Of a DNA stretch of 5,062 nucleotides, positions 1-4,872 are shown in pieces; position 1 is the stretch's first letter, and every line of letters starts with the position of its first letter. The DNA comes from an uncultured Collinsella sp. (GTDB taxonomy: Bacteria > Actinomycetota > Coriobacteriia > Coriobacteriales > Coriobacteriaceae): NCBI GenBank assembly GCA_900754435.1, contig CAAECT010000074.1:1-5062 (forward strand). Direction: 5' to 3'. Position numbers and translations under genes: made by a program. The notes under the pieces are model-generated. The model made no database searches, had not been told where the DNA came from, and worked only from the letters and a program-made list of their open reading frames with translations.

Positions 1-1042
1 GCTCGCGGCACCACGCTGTGCAGTCCAGGAACACCATGTACGTGCCCTGCGGACGCGAATAGGACACGCCCGCAAAATGCTTGTCCACGTAATTGCAGAA
101 GTAGTCGACGTTGCCCTCGATGACCTCATTGAGCTCATCGAGCCACTCGTAGCCCTGCTGCTGGTAGGCACCGATAAGCGCATACATGGAGATGACGTTC
201 ATCTCGTTGTAGTGGGTCTTGTTGGACACGGCGCACACGCGGTCGCGCAGCGTCTCGTTATAGATGATGTGGTAGCTGCCGACCAGGCCCGCCAGGTTAA
301 ACGTCTTGCTGGGCGCGTAGAGGGCAACCGTGCGCATGTGGGCGTCCTCGCTCACCGTCTGCGTCGGGATATGCTTGTGACCCGACAGGATGATATCGGA
401 CCAAATCTCATCCGAGATCACCACGCAATCGTGCTGACGATAGATGTCCATGGCACGTTCGATCTCGTCGCGCCCCCATACGCGGCCGCAGGGATTGTGC
501 GGCGAGCAGAACACCGCGGCATGGATGTGGTTTTGGGCGAGCTTTCGCTCCATGTCCTCAAAGTCCATGCGCCACACGCCCCGATCGTCGAGCTTAAGCG
601 GGCTGTGGACAATGCGATAGCCCGCGGCTTCGATAGACTTGGTAAAGCCGATGTAGGTGGGACTGTGGACCAGTACCGCATCGCCCGGCTGGACATATGC
701 GCGCAGCGTCGACACGACACCGCCCAGCACGCCGTTTTCGTAGCCGATATGCTCCGGCGCCAAGCCCTCAACGCCGTTGCGACGGCTTTGCCATTCGATG
801 ATGCGGTCGAAGTACTCGTCACGCGGATTGAAATAGCCAAACATGGGATGCTGGGCGCGCTGAATGATGTGTTCCTGAACCGTGGGCACCGTGGCAAAAT
901 TCATATCCGCCACCCACATGGGGATGCGGTCGAAGCCCTCGTCGGGTGCGTTCGGAGCCATGTCGGGAATTTCTCCCCAGGAGTCAACGGCGATGGCGTC
1001 CATACCGTGGCGGTCGATAAGCGAGGTAAAGTCGTATTTCAT
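1..1042 (-). CDS. MalY/PatB-family PLP-dependent cystathionine beta-lyase / aminotransferase, 3' end outside window
   Basis: The minus strand reads 347 codons from ATG at 1042 to the left edge without a stop, so the C-terminus is missing. Visible fold-type I PLP-enzyme features are WVADMNF at residues 43-49, SPTY at 127-130, HNPCGR at 182-187, SDEIWSD at 210-216 with the cofactor-binding Asp211, and SKTFNLAG at 245-252 with Lys246 as the expected Schiff-base lysine. WVADMNF near the N-terminus and the exact SDEIWSD and SKTFNLAG blocks point to the MalY/PatB subgroup, whose members split cystathionine or cysteine C-S bonds in the cytosol and sometimes have regulatory roles. Family members are about 390 residues, so roughly 45 are lost, including the Arg that binds the substrate carboxylate. 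A GGGAG sequence lies 6 nt before the ATG. Substrate cannot be told from sequence; a histidinol-phosphate-type aminotransferase is less likely. TrmO lies upstream on the same strand with a 112-nt gap. Confidence 0.93.
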   Translation of the reverse strand, partial: MKYDFTSLIDRHGMDAIAVDSWGEIPDMAPNAPDEGFDRIPMWVADMNFATVPTVQEHIIQRAQHPMFGYFNPRDEYFDRIIEWQSRRNGVEGLAPEHIGYENGVLGGVVSTLRAYVQPGDAVLVHSPTYIGFTKSIEAAGYRIVHSPLKLDDRGVWRMDFEDMERKLAQNHIHAAVFCSPHNPCGRVWGRDEIERAMDIYRQHDCVVISDEIWSDIILSGHKHIPTQTVSEDAHMRTVALYAPSKTFNLAGLVGSYHIIYNETLRDRVCAVSNKTHYNEMNVISMYALIGAYQQQGYEWLDELNEVIEGNVDYFCNYVDKHFAGVSYSRPQGTYMVFLDCTAWCRE

Positions 1043-1154
1043 GCTGAGCTCCCGTGCAAAGCGGATTGTTTCGGTAGGCGTTATTGTCCACCAGCGTGGG
1101 CGGTTTTGGAGCGGAGTTTGGCGCTTAATTTGACGGGTGCGGACGAATGGCTGG

Positions 1155-1901
1155 TTAGTCTCGCGCGTCGTTGATGGCGGTTATCGTCAACCTGGTTCCG
1201 TCGACCGTAAACGATATGTCAAGCCCAGCGTAAGCCAAATGGTAAACGCGGTTTGGCTCGTGTTTGCTGCCCGCACGGCGCGGATCTTGGCGGAGCACCT
1301 CGATCAAGCCGGGGAGCTTTGTGTCCGGGACCATGTCCCGCAGCGCTTGCGGGAGCTCGACATCGAGCTCTTGCCATGGCGCGTCCTCAATCCAGCCGCC
1401 CGTCGCATCCGGGTGACAGTCCGCAAACGGAATGTAAGGCTTAATGTCGTAGATGGGCGTACCGTCGCGCAGGTCGGCCCCCAGCACATGGATGATGGGA
1501 CCATCGTCGGTGAGCTCGACACGATCAAGCTTGACGCAGGTGAGCCCGATGGGATTAGGGCGAAACGGACTGCGCGTGGCAAACACGCCCACGCGTTCGG
1601 CTCCACCCAGACGCGGTGGGCGCACGGTTTTCGACCATTTTGCGTTGGTGCCGGACCTGTCCTGCGTTTTGGCATCGGCGGCTATGTCCTGAGCCGTGCC
1701 GCCGGGCGTTCCGTTTTCGAAGCACCATAGCAGCCATAGGTGAGAGAAGGAGTCCAGACCCTCAACTGCAGCGTTGGAGGCAAATTCCGGCTCAAAGACG
1801 ATGCGTCCCTGCAGATGGGGCGCCAAAAAGCTGTTGCGTGGGATGCCGAACTTCTGCGGCAGGTCGGTATGTATGTGTGCAATAGGTTCCATGCCGGTCA
1901 T
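1155..1901 (-). CDS. trmO: tRNA (N6-threonylcarbamoyladenosine(37)-N6)-methyltransferase TrmO (TsaA/YaeB family)
   Basis: TrmO methylates N6 of t6A37 in certain threonine tRNAs using S-adenosylmethionine, giving m6t6A and tuning codon reading. The 248-aa protein is close to the usual length (E. coli about 235). Family motifs in order are SFSHLWLL at 51-58, RPPRLGG at 94-100, VGVFATRSPFRPNPIGL at 104-120 and DLRDGTPIYDIKPYIP at 143-158. The C-terminal DPRRAG at 206-211 followed by a short beta-rich stretch matches the small C-terminal domain of the full-length family. The start is uncertain. ATG at 1901 has no Shine-Dalgarno sequence and overlaps a TACAAT -10-like hexamer; ATG at 1892 (Met4) would sit right at the predicted transcript start and fits the usual N-terminus (MEPIAHI) better. 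It is divergent from the XRE-family regulator and upstream of the lyase gene, with no clear terminator between it and the lyase. Confidence 0.95.
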   Translation of the reverse strand: MTGMEPIAHIHTDLPQKFGIPRNSFLAPHLQGRIVFEPEFASNAAVEGLDSFSHLWLLWCFENGTPGGTAQDIAADAKTQDRSGTNAKWSKTVRPPRLGGAERVGVFATRSPFRPNPIGLTCVKLDRVELTDDGPIIHVLGADLRDGTPIYDIKPYIPFADCHPDATGGWIEDAPWQELDVELPQALRDMVPDTKLPGLIEVLRQDPRRAGSKHEPNRVYHLAYAGLDISFTVDGTRLTITAINDARD

Positions 1902-1905
1902 TGTA
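1900..1905 (-). promoter_or_regulatory. possible -10 element for a leaderless trmO transcript
   Basis: On the minus strand TACAAT covers 1905 to 1900. A transcript from it would begin about 7 nt downstream, almost exactly at the second in-frame ATG (1892). Neither candidate ATG has a Shine-Dalgarno sequence, which fits leaderless translation, common in actinobacteria. I see no good -35 at the right distance, so this is tentative. Confidence 0.35.
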
Positions 1906-1958
1906 CGGCATGGAGGCGTGGGGTGTTGCGCGCAATTCTTCGCCGCGGTCCCCGTCGT

Positions 1959-1973
1959 GCAACCAACGGTTGC
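1959..1973. promoter_or_regulatory. inverted repeat next to the -35 of the XRE gene, possible operator
   Basis: GCAACC (1959-1964) and GGTTGC (1968-1973) form a perfect 6-bp inverted repeat around AAC. It lies directly upstream of the proposed -35 TTGGAA (1974-1979), between the divergent trmO and regulator genes. A dimeric XRE protein binding here for autoregulation is a reasonable inference, but nothing in the sequence proves it. Confidence 0.4.
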
Positions 1974-2002
1974 TTGGAAGGGTGCCGGCCGCCGCGTATG
2001 CT
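1974..2002 (+). promoter_or_regulatory. sigma70-type promoter for the regulator-glutaredoxin pair
   Basis: TTGGAA at 1974-1979 and TATGCT at 1997-2002 are separated by 17 bp. A strong AAAGGAG (2021-2027) then lies 5 nt before ATG 2033, giving a 5' leader of roughly 25 nt. Confidence 0.55.
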
Positions 2003-2032
2003 TAAAGCAACAAACAGCAGAAAGGAGCCGTC

Positions 2033-2860
2033 ATGGCCTTTGCAGAAAAGCTCATCGCCATCCGCCGCGACAACAATCTCACCCAAGAGCAACTCGCCGC
2101 CAAGCTCTTCGTCACACGCCAAGCCGTCAGCCGTTGGGAACGCGGCGAAGTCACGCCGGGCATCGACATGATGAAGCTCATTGCCGCCATAACCGGAGAA
2201 CCGCTGTCCCACCTGCTCGAAATGCCCGAGCACTATTGCCAGAGCTGCGGCATGATACTCACGCCCGACGACTGCGGCACCGATGCTCACGGCGCAACGA
2301 CCGACCATTACTGCAAGTGGTGCTACGACCACGGCAAGTACACCTACGAGACCACGATGGAGGCCATGATTGAGGATTGCGCCCCGCGCCTGGCACAAAA
2401 CACCGGTATGTCGCTCGACGAAGCCGTCTCGCTCATGGGCGCCGTGCTGCCGCAATTGGAGCGCTGGCGCACCGTGCAGGAAAACGAGGAGCGCTACGGT
2501 GCCGAGGCGCGGGCGCGCTATGGCGACGAGGCCGTCGATGCAGCAAACGAGGCACTGCTGGACATGGACCCCGAGACATGGAACGACATGAAGGAACTTG
2601 AACGCGCTATTCTGGGCCAGCTCTCGATCGCCATGGGCGACGGCGAACCGGATGGAAGCGAGGCGCGCAAGCTTGTCGCAATGCACCGTCGATGGATTGG
2701 CCTTAACTGGGGACACGAACCCCAAGACGAAGCATACCTGGGCCTCGCCCACGGCTATCTTGCCGATCAGCGCTTTGTTGACTACTACGACAAGCCCTGC
2801 GGCACCGGAGCTACGGCGTTTCTGGTACAGGCCATCGAGTCGTCGCTGGCCCGCGCATAG
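2033..2860 (+). CDS. XRE-family regulator with zinc ribbon and TipAS-like C-terminal domain
   Basis: Three parts can be read in this 275-aa protein. Residues 5-62 are an XRE helix-turn-helix, with LTQEQLAAKLFVTRQAVSRW covering the recognition helix region. Residues 68-103 form a four-cysteine zinc ribbon (Cys69, Cys72, Cys94, Cys97, plus Cys81) of the small putative zinc-ribbon type. From about 150 to 271 it resembles the TipAS drug-recognition domain, with RYGDEAV, ETWNDMKEL, a helix around ARKLVAMHRRWI, then DQRFVDYYDK and GATAFLVQAI. TipAS classically follows a MerR DNA-binding domain in TipA of Streptomyces, which binds thiopeptides; here the DNA-binding part is XRE. It probably acts as a cytosolic transcription regulator sensing a small molecule, with the zinc ribbon as structural or redox element. 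The start is fixed by AAAGGAG 5 nt upstream. The glutaredoxin gene follows after 52 nt in the same direction. Confidence 0.88.
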   Translation: MAFAEKLIAIRRDNNLTQEQLAAKLFVTRQAVSRWERGEVTPGIDMMKLIAAITGEPLSHLLEMPEHYCQSCGMILTPDDCGTDAHGATTDHYCKWCYDHGKYTYETTMEAMIEDCAPRLAQNTGMSLDEAVSLMGAVLPQLERWRTVQENEERYGAEARARYGDEAVDAANEALLDMDPETWNDMKELERAILGQLSIAMGDGEPDGSEARKLVAMHRRWIGLNWGHEPQDEAYLGLAHGYLADQRFVDYYDKPCGTGATAFLVQAIESSLARA

Positions 2861-2912
2861 ATTGCGGCGGCTTTGGGTATTTCAATCAAAACCGCAACCG
2901 ATTGGAGACACC

Positions 2913-3158
2913 ATGGCTACTGATCATGAACTCGCGCTCTACGTTATGACTGGCTGCCCGTATTGCATAAAGGTCAAGCGCTTTTTGGCCGATAACGGCG
3001 TGACCATCCCTGAGCGCAACATCTCGATCGACTCCGATGCCGAGCAGACGCTCATCGCCGTCGGCGGAAAACGCCAGGTTCCCTGCCTGTTCATCGACGG
3101 CAAGCCACTCTACGAGTCGAGCGACATCATCGCATGGACGCAGGAGAACCTACTCTAG
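2913..3158 (+). CDS. glutaredoxin, dithiol CPYC type
   Basis: This 81-aa protein is a typical small glutaredoxin: strand LALYVMTG, then active-site Cys15-Pro-Tyr-Cys18 and a helix IKVKRFLADNGV. The cis-proline is Pro57 in KRQVPCLF, where most members have TVP, and the glutathione-contact segment is YESSDI at 67-72. It reduces disulfides or glutathionylated proteins, or serves as a general thiol donor, in the cytosol; an extra cysteine (Cys58) follows the cis-proline, as seen in glutaredoxin-like GST N-terminal domains. The start at ATG 2913 is chosen because GGAG (2904-2907) lies 5 nt upstream and the fold begins there; the same frame is open further upstream only as a shadow within the regulator gene. 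It is probably co-transcribed with the regulator and ends before a terminator-like stem-loop. Confidence 0.93.
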   Translation: MATDHELALYVMTGCPYCIKVKRFLADNGVTIPERNISIDSDAEQTLIAVGGKRQVPCLFIDGKPLYESSDIIAWTQENLL

Positions 3159-3197
3159 TACGCGCATCCCGTCCGTCCAAGGCCCCAACCCATACGA

Positions 3198-3270
3198 CCC
3201 AAACATGTACACCAGCATCCAAAAACGACATTTTTCGACATCTTCGGATGCTGGTGCACAACTTTTTACA
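3198..3270 (+). repeat. 73-nt stem-loop repeat, copy 1 (terminator-like)
   Basis: Arms 3206-3220 and 3246-3260 pair over 15 positions with one A/C mismatch (3209/3257), around a 25-nt loop. A T5 run (3263-3267) follows two bases after the stem, as in an intrinsic terminator for the glutaredoxin transcript. The whole block, including the loop sequence CGACATTTTTCGACATC, recurs at 4873-4945 with 65 of 73 positions identical. A plain terminator would not need a conserved loop. Confidence 0.9.
3206..3267 (+). terminator. probable intrinsic terminator after the glutaredoxin gene
   Basis: The GC-rich stem of repeat copy 1 begins 47 nt after the stop codon and is followed by CTTTTT. The loop is longer than in most intrinsic terminators, so efficiency is unsure. 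The opposite strand has only a short T3 after the stem, so termination there would be weaker. Confidence 0.6.
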
Positions 3271-3300
3271 TGGGCATCGCGCAGGTGATCCGTTTTCCTC

Positions 3301-3343
3301 CGTCCCCTTCGAACCACTCATTGGGGACGCACTTAAATGAGTA
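3301..3343. repeat. GGGGACG inverted-repeat element, left copy (degenerate)
   Basis: CGTCCCC (3301-3307) and GGGGACG (3323-3329) are perfect 7-bp arms around a 15-nt loop. In the same stretch ACTCATT (3316-3322) can pair with AATGAGT (3336-3342). The part from 3321 (TTGGGGACG, then CTT and AATGA) resembles the left half of the palindrome at 4953-5000, so it looks like a decayed relative. It sits just before the A+T-rich segment begins. Confidence 0.55.
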
Positions 3344-3389
3344 GGGAGAAATTTACTTTCTAAACTTTATAGAACATATGTTTGCTTTA

Positions 3390-3398
3390 TGCTATACT
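3390..3398 (+). promoter_or_regulatory. extended -10 promoter of the accessory cassette
   Basis: TGCTATACT contains a TGN extension followed by the -10 hexamer TATACT (3393-3398), within an A+T-rich stretch (3351-3396). No convincing -35 lies 16-18 bp upstream, which an extended -10 can tolerate. The expected start of transcription is near 3404-3406, leaving a leader of about 190 nt before ATG 3599. Confidence 0.6.
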
Positions 3399-3404
3399 CG
3401 CCTC

Positions 3405-3598
3405 AAGGCATGAGACGAGTCGAGAGCTCCTGCGGAGGTCCCCAATGACACGCTGGAGCGAGCTCGGTAAGTAAGATCGGTGGTTACCGCACTCGCCCAT
3501 CTCAGACAGGCTGCGCTCCTGTTCGCCGTCGCCATCAAAAAACGGCACTCACAACCAAACGTTTTCGTTATCCGTGAGTCACACAGGAGTGCATCGTT
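3405..3598 (+). promoter_or_regulatory. long structured 5' leader, candidate cis-regulatory RNA
   Basis: Hand folding gives a compact domain. P1 pairs 3411-3420 with 3491-3495 and 3500-3504 (5 bp, 4-nt bulge, 5 bp). P2 is a long hairpin at 3421-3466, pairing 3421-3424/3463-3466, 3426-3430/3455-3459, 3432-3434/3451-3453 and 3438-3440/3447-3449, with loop CCCAAT and mirrored internal loops A/GAG and GAG/A. P3 is CGGT-GGTT-ACCG at 3478-3489. A small hairpin ACAGG/CCTGT (3506-3510/3518-3522) follows. Near the start codon ACTCAC/GTGAGT (3547-3552/3574-3579) competes with GCACTC/GAGTGC (3545-3550/3587-3592), and the second covers part of the Shine-Dalgarno sequence. This is the layout of a translational riboswitch or attenuator, but I recognise no named class. 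Folding was by eye. Confidence 0.5.
3545..3592 (+). promoter_or_regulatory. ribosome-binding-site switch hairpins before the small ORF
   Basis: AGGAG (3585-3589) is the binding site for ATG 3599, 9 nt away. GCACTC (3545-3550) can pair perfectly with GAGTGC (3587-3592) and hide it. Alternatively ACTCAC (3547-3552) pairs with GTGAGT (3574-3579), enclosing AACG-TTTT-CGTT (3558-3569), and leaves the site free. The two pairings share bases, so only one can form at a time. A second GCACTC at 3489-3494 overlaps the P1 stem and could also pair with the site. Confidence 0.45.
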
Positions 3599-3799
3599 AT
3601 GGCAAAACAATTGTCAGCCCAAAATCTCATCGAGCCCGCGTCACTAGACGAAAAGTATGTCTACGCGTCTGCCAGAAATACCCTCGAGCATGCTCATTTC
3701 CACGCTGAACGCGCCATCAACTCGACAATAGTCGAGGCATGTGAGGAAAACAAGGCCCTTCTATCAGGCGTTCCCAATTCGCGACACACCGTATCGTGA
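3599..3799 (+). CDS. small unknown protein, possibly truncated by a hairpin-borne stop codon
   Basis: This frame encodes 66 residues after a good AGGAG site (3585-3589). I recognise no family. Residues 17-53 look like two charged helices with several His and Glu residues (for example LEHAHFHAERAI), with no signal peptide or membrane segment; the only cysteine is in VEACEENKAL. The stop TGA (3797-3799) lies within a 33-nt hairpin that takes up exactly codons 59-69. After it the same frame stays open for 39 sense codons to TAG 3917-3919, right at the next gene's possible ribosome binding site. So the original protein may have been about 95-106 residues, and this may be a pseudogene or a regulated readthrough. 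It is the first gene after the structured leader. Codon use is less GC-biased than in the left half of the window. Confidence 0.55.
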   Translation: MAKQLSAQNLIEPASLDEKYVYASARNTLEHAHFHAERAINSTIVEACEENKALLSGVPNSRHTVS

Positions 3800-3805
3800 A
3801 TTGGG
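3773..3805 (+). repeat. 33-nt hairpin containing the stop codon of the small ORF
   Basis: Arms CCCAATTCGCGA (3773-3784) and TCGTGAATTGGG (3794-3805) pair over 12 positions with one G/T wobble, around a 9-nt loop. The element is an exact multiple of three, starts on a codon boundary, is flanked by TT on both sides, and supplies TGA at 3797-3799. There is no T-run, so it is not an ordinary terminator. Confidence 0.7.
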
Positions 3806-3873
3806 TTGGCCTCGCCATCGAAGACCGATGAAAACGAGTTCGCCGACGCCCTAGAGCCACACGCAGGACAGCA

Positions 3874-4434
3874 ATGGAAAAGGCAGTCAATCTTTTTAGA
3901 GCAAGACGAGAGGAATTAGACATGGGATACCAAGAATCACTGATTCGAGTAAGCAGCTTGGCAGAAATCGCCGGTATAGAGAAGGCCATTGCCGAATCCG
4001 AAGAAGTCCAAACCCTAGAATATCTCGTATGTATTTGTGGAGCCAAAGCCAAAGTCGACCTTTACCGCGACAACACCTTCACGGCGTCTCGACCTCTTAG
4101 CGACATCAAACCCAACGAGGAACCGATTATAAGGGCTGGGGACCTATTTGCCGTCGTCGCGGGTGCAAGACTGTATCAACCTTTTCTCTGGATCGACTGC
4201 ATCGCAGGAATCTCCGATCCAGGATACGAGGAGCTCATGGAAGACTTTCCACTTGATGTCCCACGGCAAGAGGCAATCATCCATCCAGACGAAGCAAAAA
4301 AGGCAGAAATGTTCATGAGAAGAAGCCTGAACCAAAGCTATACCCGTGTCATGCGAGGCGAACACCCCATCCAGCTTCCAGAAGAATTCATCAACCCACC
4401 TGTTCCAAAACCGGAAACCCCAATGGTCCGCTAG
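3874..4434 (+). CDS. unknown accessory protein
   Basis: From ATG 3874 this frame encodes 186 residues that I cannot assign to a family. Residues 1-45 are charged and probably helical. Residues 49-62 form a hydrophobic strand with two cysteines (EYLVCICGAKAKVD), and 92-112 hold a second hydrophobic core (GDLFAVVAGARLYQPFLWID). An acidic and then basic stretch at 137-168 follows, and the last 20 residues are proline-rich (PVPKPETP). No signal peptide or clear membrane helix is visible, so it is probably cytosolic. Two starts are possible: ATG 3874 with AGGA 5 nt before it, or ATG 3922 (Met17) with GAGAGGA at 3908-3914. The second would begin 2 nt after the TAG that ends the frame continuing from the upstream ORF, a typical operon junction. 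Base composition is clearly more A+T-rich than that of the metabolic genes to the left, suggesting transfer. Confidence 0.75.
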   Translation: MEKAVNLFRARREELDMGYQESLIRVSSLAEIAGIEKAIAESEEVQTLEYLVCICGAKAKVDLYRDNTFTASRPLSDIKPNEEPIIRAGDLFAVVAGARLYQPFLWIDCIAGISDPGYEELMEDFPLDVPRQEAIIHPDEAKKAEMFMRRSLNQSYTRVMRGEHPIQLPEEFINPPVPKPETPMVR

Positions 4435-4465
4435 TCAAAACAGGCTGCTTAACCGTATTAACTGC

Positions 4466-4494
4466 TTGCATTTTTGTCTACAAATCTGTATACA
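4466..4494 (+). promoter_or_regulatory. promoter with tandem TGTNTACA operator-like boxes
   Basis: TTGCAT (4466-4471) and TATACA (4489-4494) are 17 bp apart, a good sigma70-type pair. Within it TGTCTACA (4475-4482) and TGTATACA (4487-4494) are near-identical 8-mers with a 12-bp period; the second is a perfect palindrome and overlaps the -10. Ribbon-helix-helix repressors usually bind tandem short boxes in their own promoters, so autorepression by the downstream protein is a fair inference. Transcription would start near 4500, only about 10 nt before the small ORF. Confidence 0.6.
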
Positions 4495-4509
4495 AAAAAA
4501 GAGGCCCTT

Positions 4510-4584
4510 ATGGAGCTCATTGCAATCCACGCCCTTGTCCCTCCTACGCGCAAGGTGCTCAGAGAAATCGGGATCGATCGATAG
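4510..4584 (+). CDS. 24-codon small ORF overlapping the Shine-Dalgarno of the RHH gene
   Basis: ATG 4510 follows AAGAGG (4499-4504) at 5 nt and reads 24 codons to TAG 4582-4584. The peptide begins MELIAIHALVPPTRK and ends EIGIDR, a mix of residues that looks natural rather than random. Its stop codon lies within the AGGAGG (4583-4588) used by the next gene, so translating it would bring ribosomes to that site, which suggests translational coupling. It could be a real small protein, a leader peptide, or the remnant of a toxin partner; I see no family match. Confidence 0.45.
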   Translation: MELIAIHALVPPTRKVLREIGIDR

Positions 4585-4592
4585 GAGGCGCT

Positions 4593-4859
4593 ATGGACGC
4601 TAAGCAGCTCGAAAAGATAATGGGGTTTGCTCCCCGAGAGCTGGAAAAGGCCGCAGAGGCATACGAAAAAGATGAGTGGCCAAAGGGTCGCACCATCAAG
4701 TTGGGAAGGCCGCCGATCTCCGATGAGCCAAGCGTTGTTTTGTCGGCACGTGTGGGCGAATCGGTTCTTGAAGCGTTTGACGCAAAGGCGAAGCGTCATG
4801 GGCAAACACGCACGGAGCGACTCAGAGAGCTCATTACGCTCGATGCAATGATTGCCTAG
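4593..4859 (+). CDS. ribbon-helix-helix DNA-binding protein, antitoxin-like
   Basis: This 88-aa protein has a charged N-terminal half (helix around 15-28, ELEKAAEAYEKDEW), a basic linker KGRTIKLGRPPISDEP (31-46), and a C-terminal ribbon-helix-helix. The strand is VVLSARVG (48-55), helix A is ESVLEAFDAKAKRHG (56-70) and helix B is TRTERLRELITLDAMI (72-87). An EW-P...GRP-SDEP lead-in before such a fold is, from memory, common among actinobacterial type II antitoxins and small repressors. It probably binds DNA as a dimer and may repress its own promoter at 4466-4494. AGGAGG ends 4 nt before ATG. No toxin gene follows: a terminator-like repeat starts 14 nt after the stop. The partner, if any, would be the 24-codon ORF upstream, or it is an orphan. 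Confidence 0.85.
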   Translation: MDAKQLEKIMGFAPRELEKAAEAYEKDEWPKGRTIKLGRPPISDEPSVVLSARVGESVLEAFDAKAKRHGQTRTERLRELITLDAMIA

Positions 4860-4872
4860 TCCCCCTGCCGAG

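Noticed and set aside
1043..1154. Possible terminator or promoter between trmO and the lyase gene
   Set aside because: Only a tiny CCAC/GTGG hairpin without a T-run and no convincing -35/-10 pair on the minus strand.
77..1174. 365-codon open frame on the plus strand
   Set aside because: It is antisense to the lyase gene, whose minus-strand frame shows full PLP-enzyme motifs; long antisense frames are expected in GC-rich coding DNA.
1898..2752. 284-codon open frame on the minus strand
   Set aside because: It mirrors the XRE-zinc ribbon-TipAS gene, which has a ribosome binding site and recognisable domains; the minus frame shows no family features.
2862..2897. TTGCGG/CCGCAA inverted repeat between the regulator and glutaredoxin genes
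   Set aside because: Only 6 bp with a 24-nt loop and no T-run; too weak for a terminator, and the two genes are more likely one operon.
2598..2912. Upstream extension of the glutaredoxin frame
   Set aside because: It lies inside the regulator gene in another frame and has no ribosome binding site; the glutaredoxin fold begins at ATG 2913, which has a good one.
3717..4052. 111-codon minus-strand frame across the two unknown genes
   Set aside because: No ribosome binding site or promoter was seen, and the composition is Ser/Arg-rich as is typical of shadow frames.
4441..4476. Possible terminator after the 186-aa gene
   Set aside because: The TTAA/TTAA pairing near 4449-4461 is short and A+T-only; the T-run at 4471-4475 is better explained as part of the next promoter's spacer.
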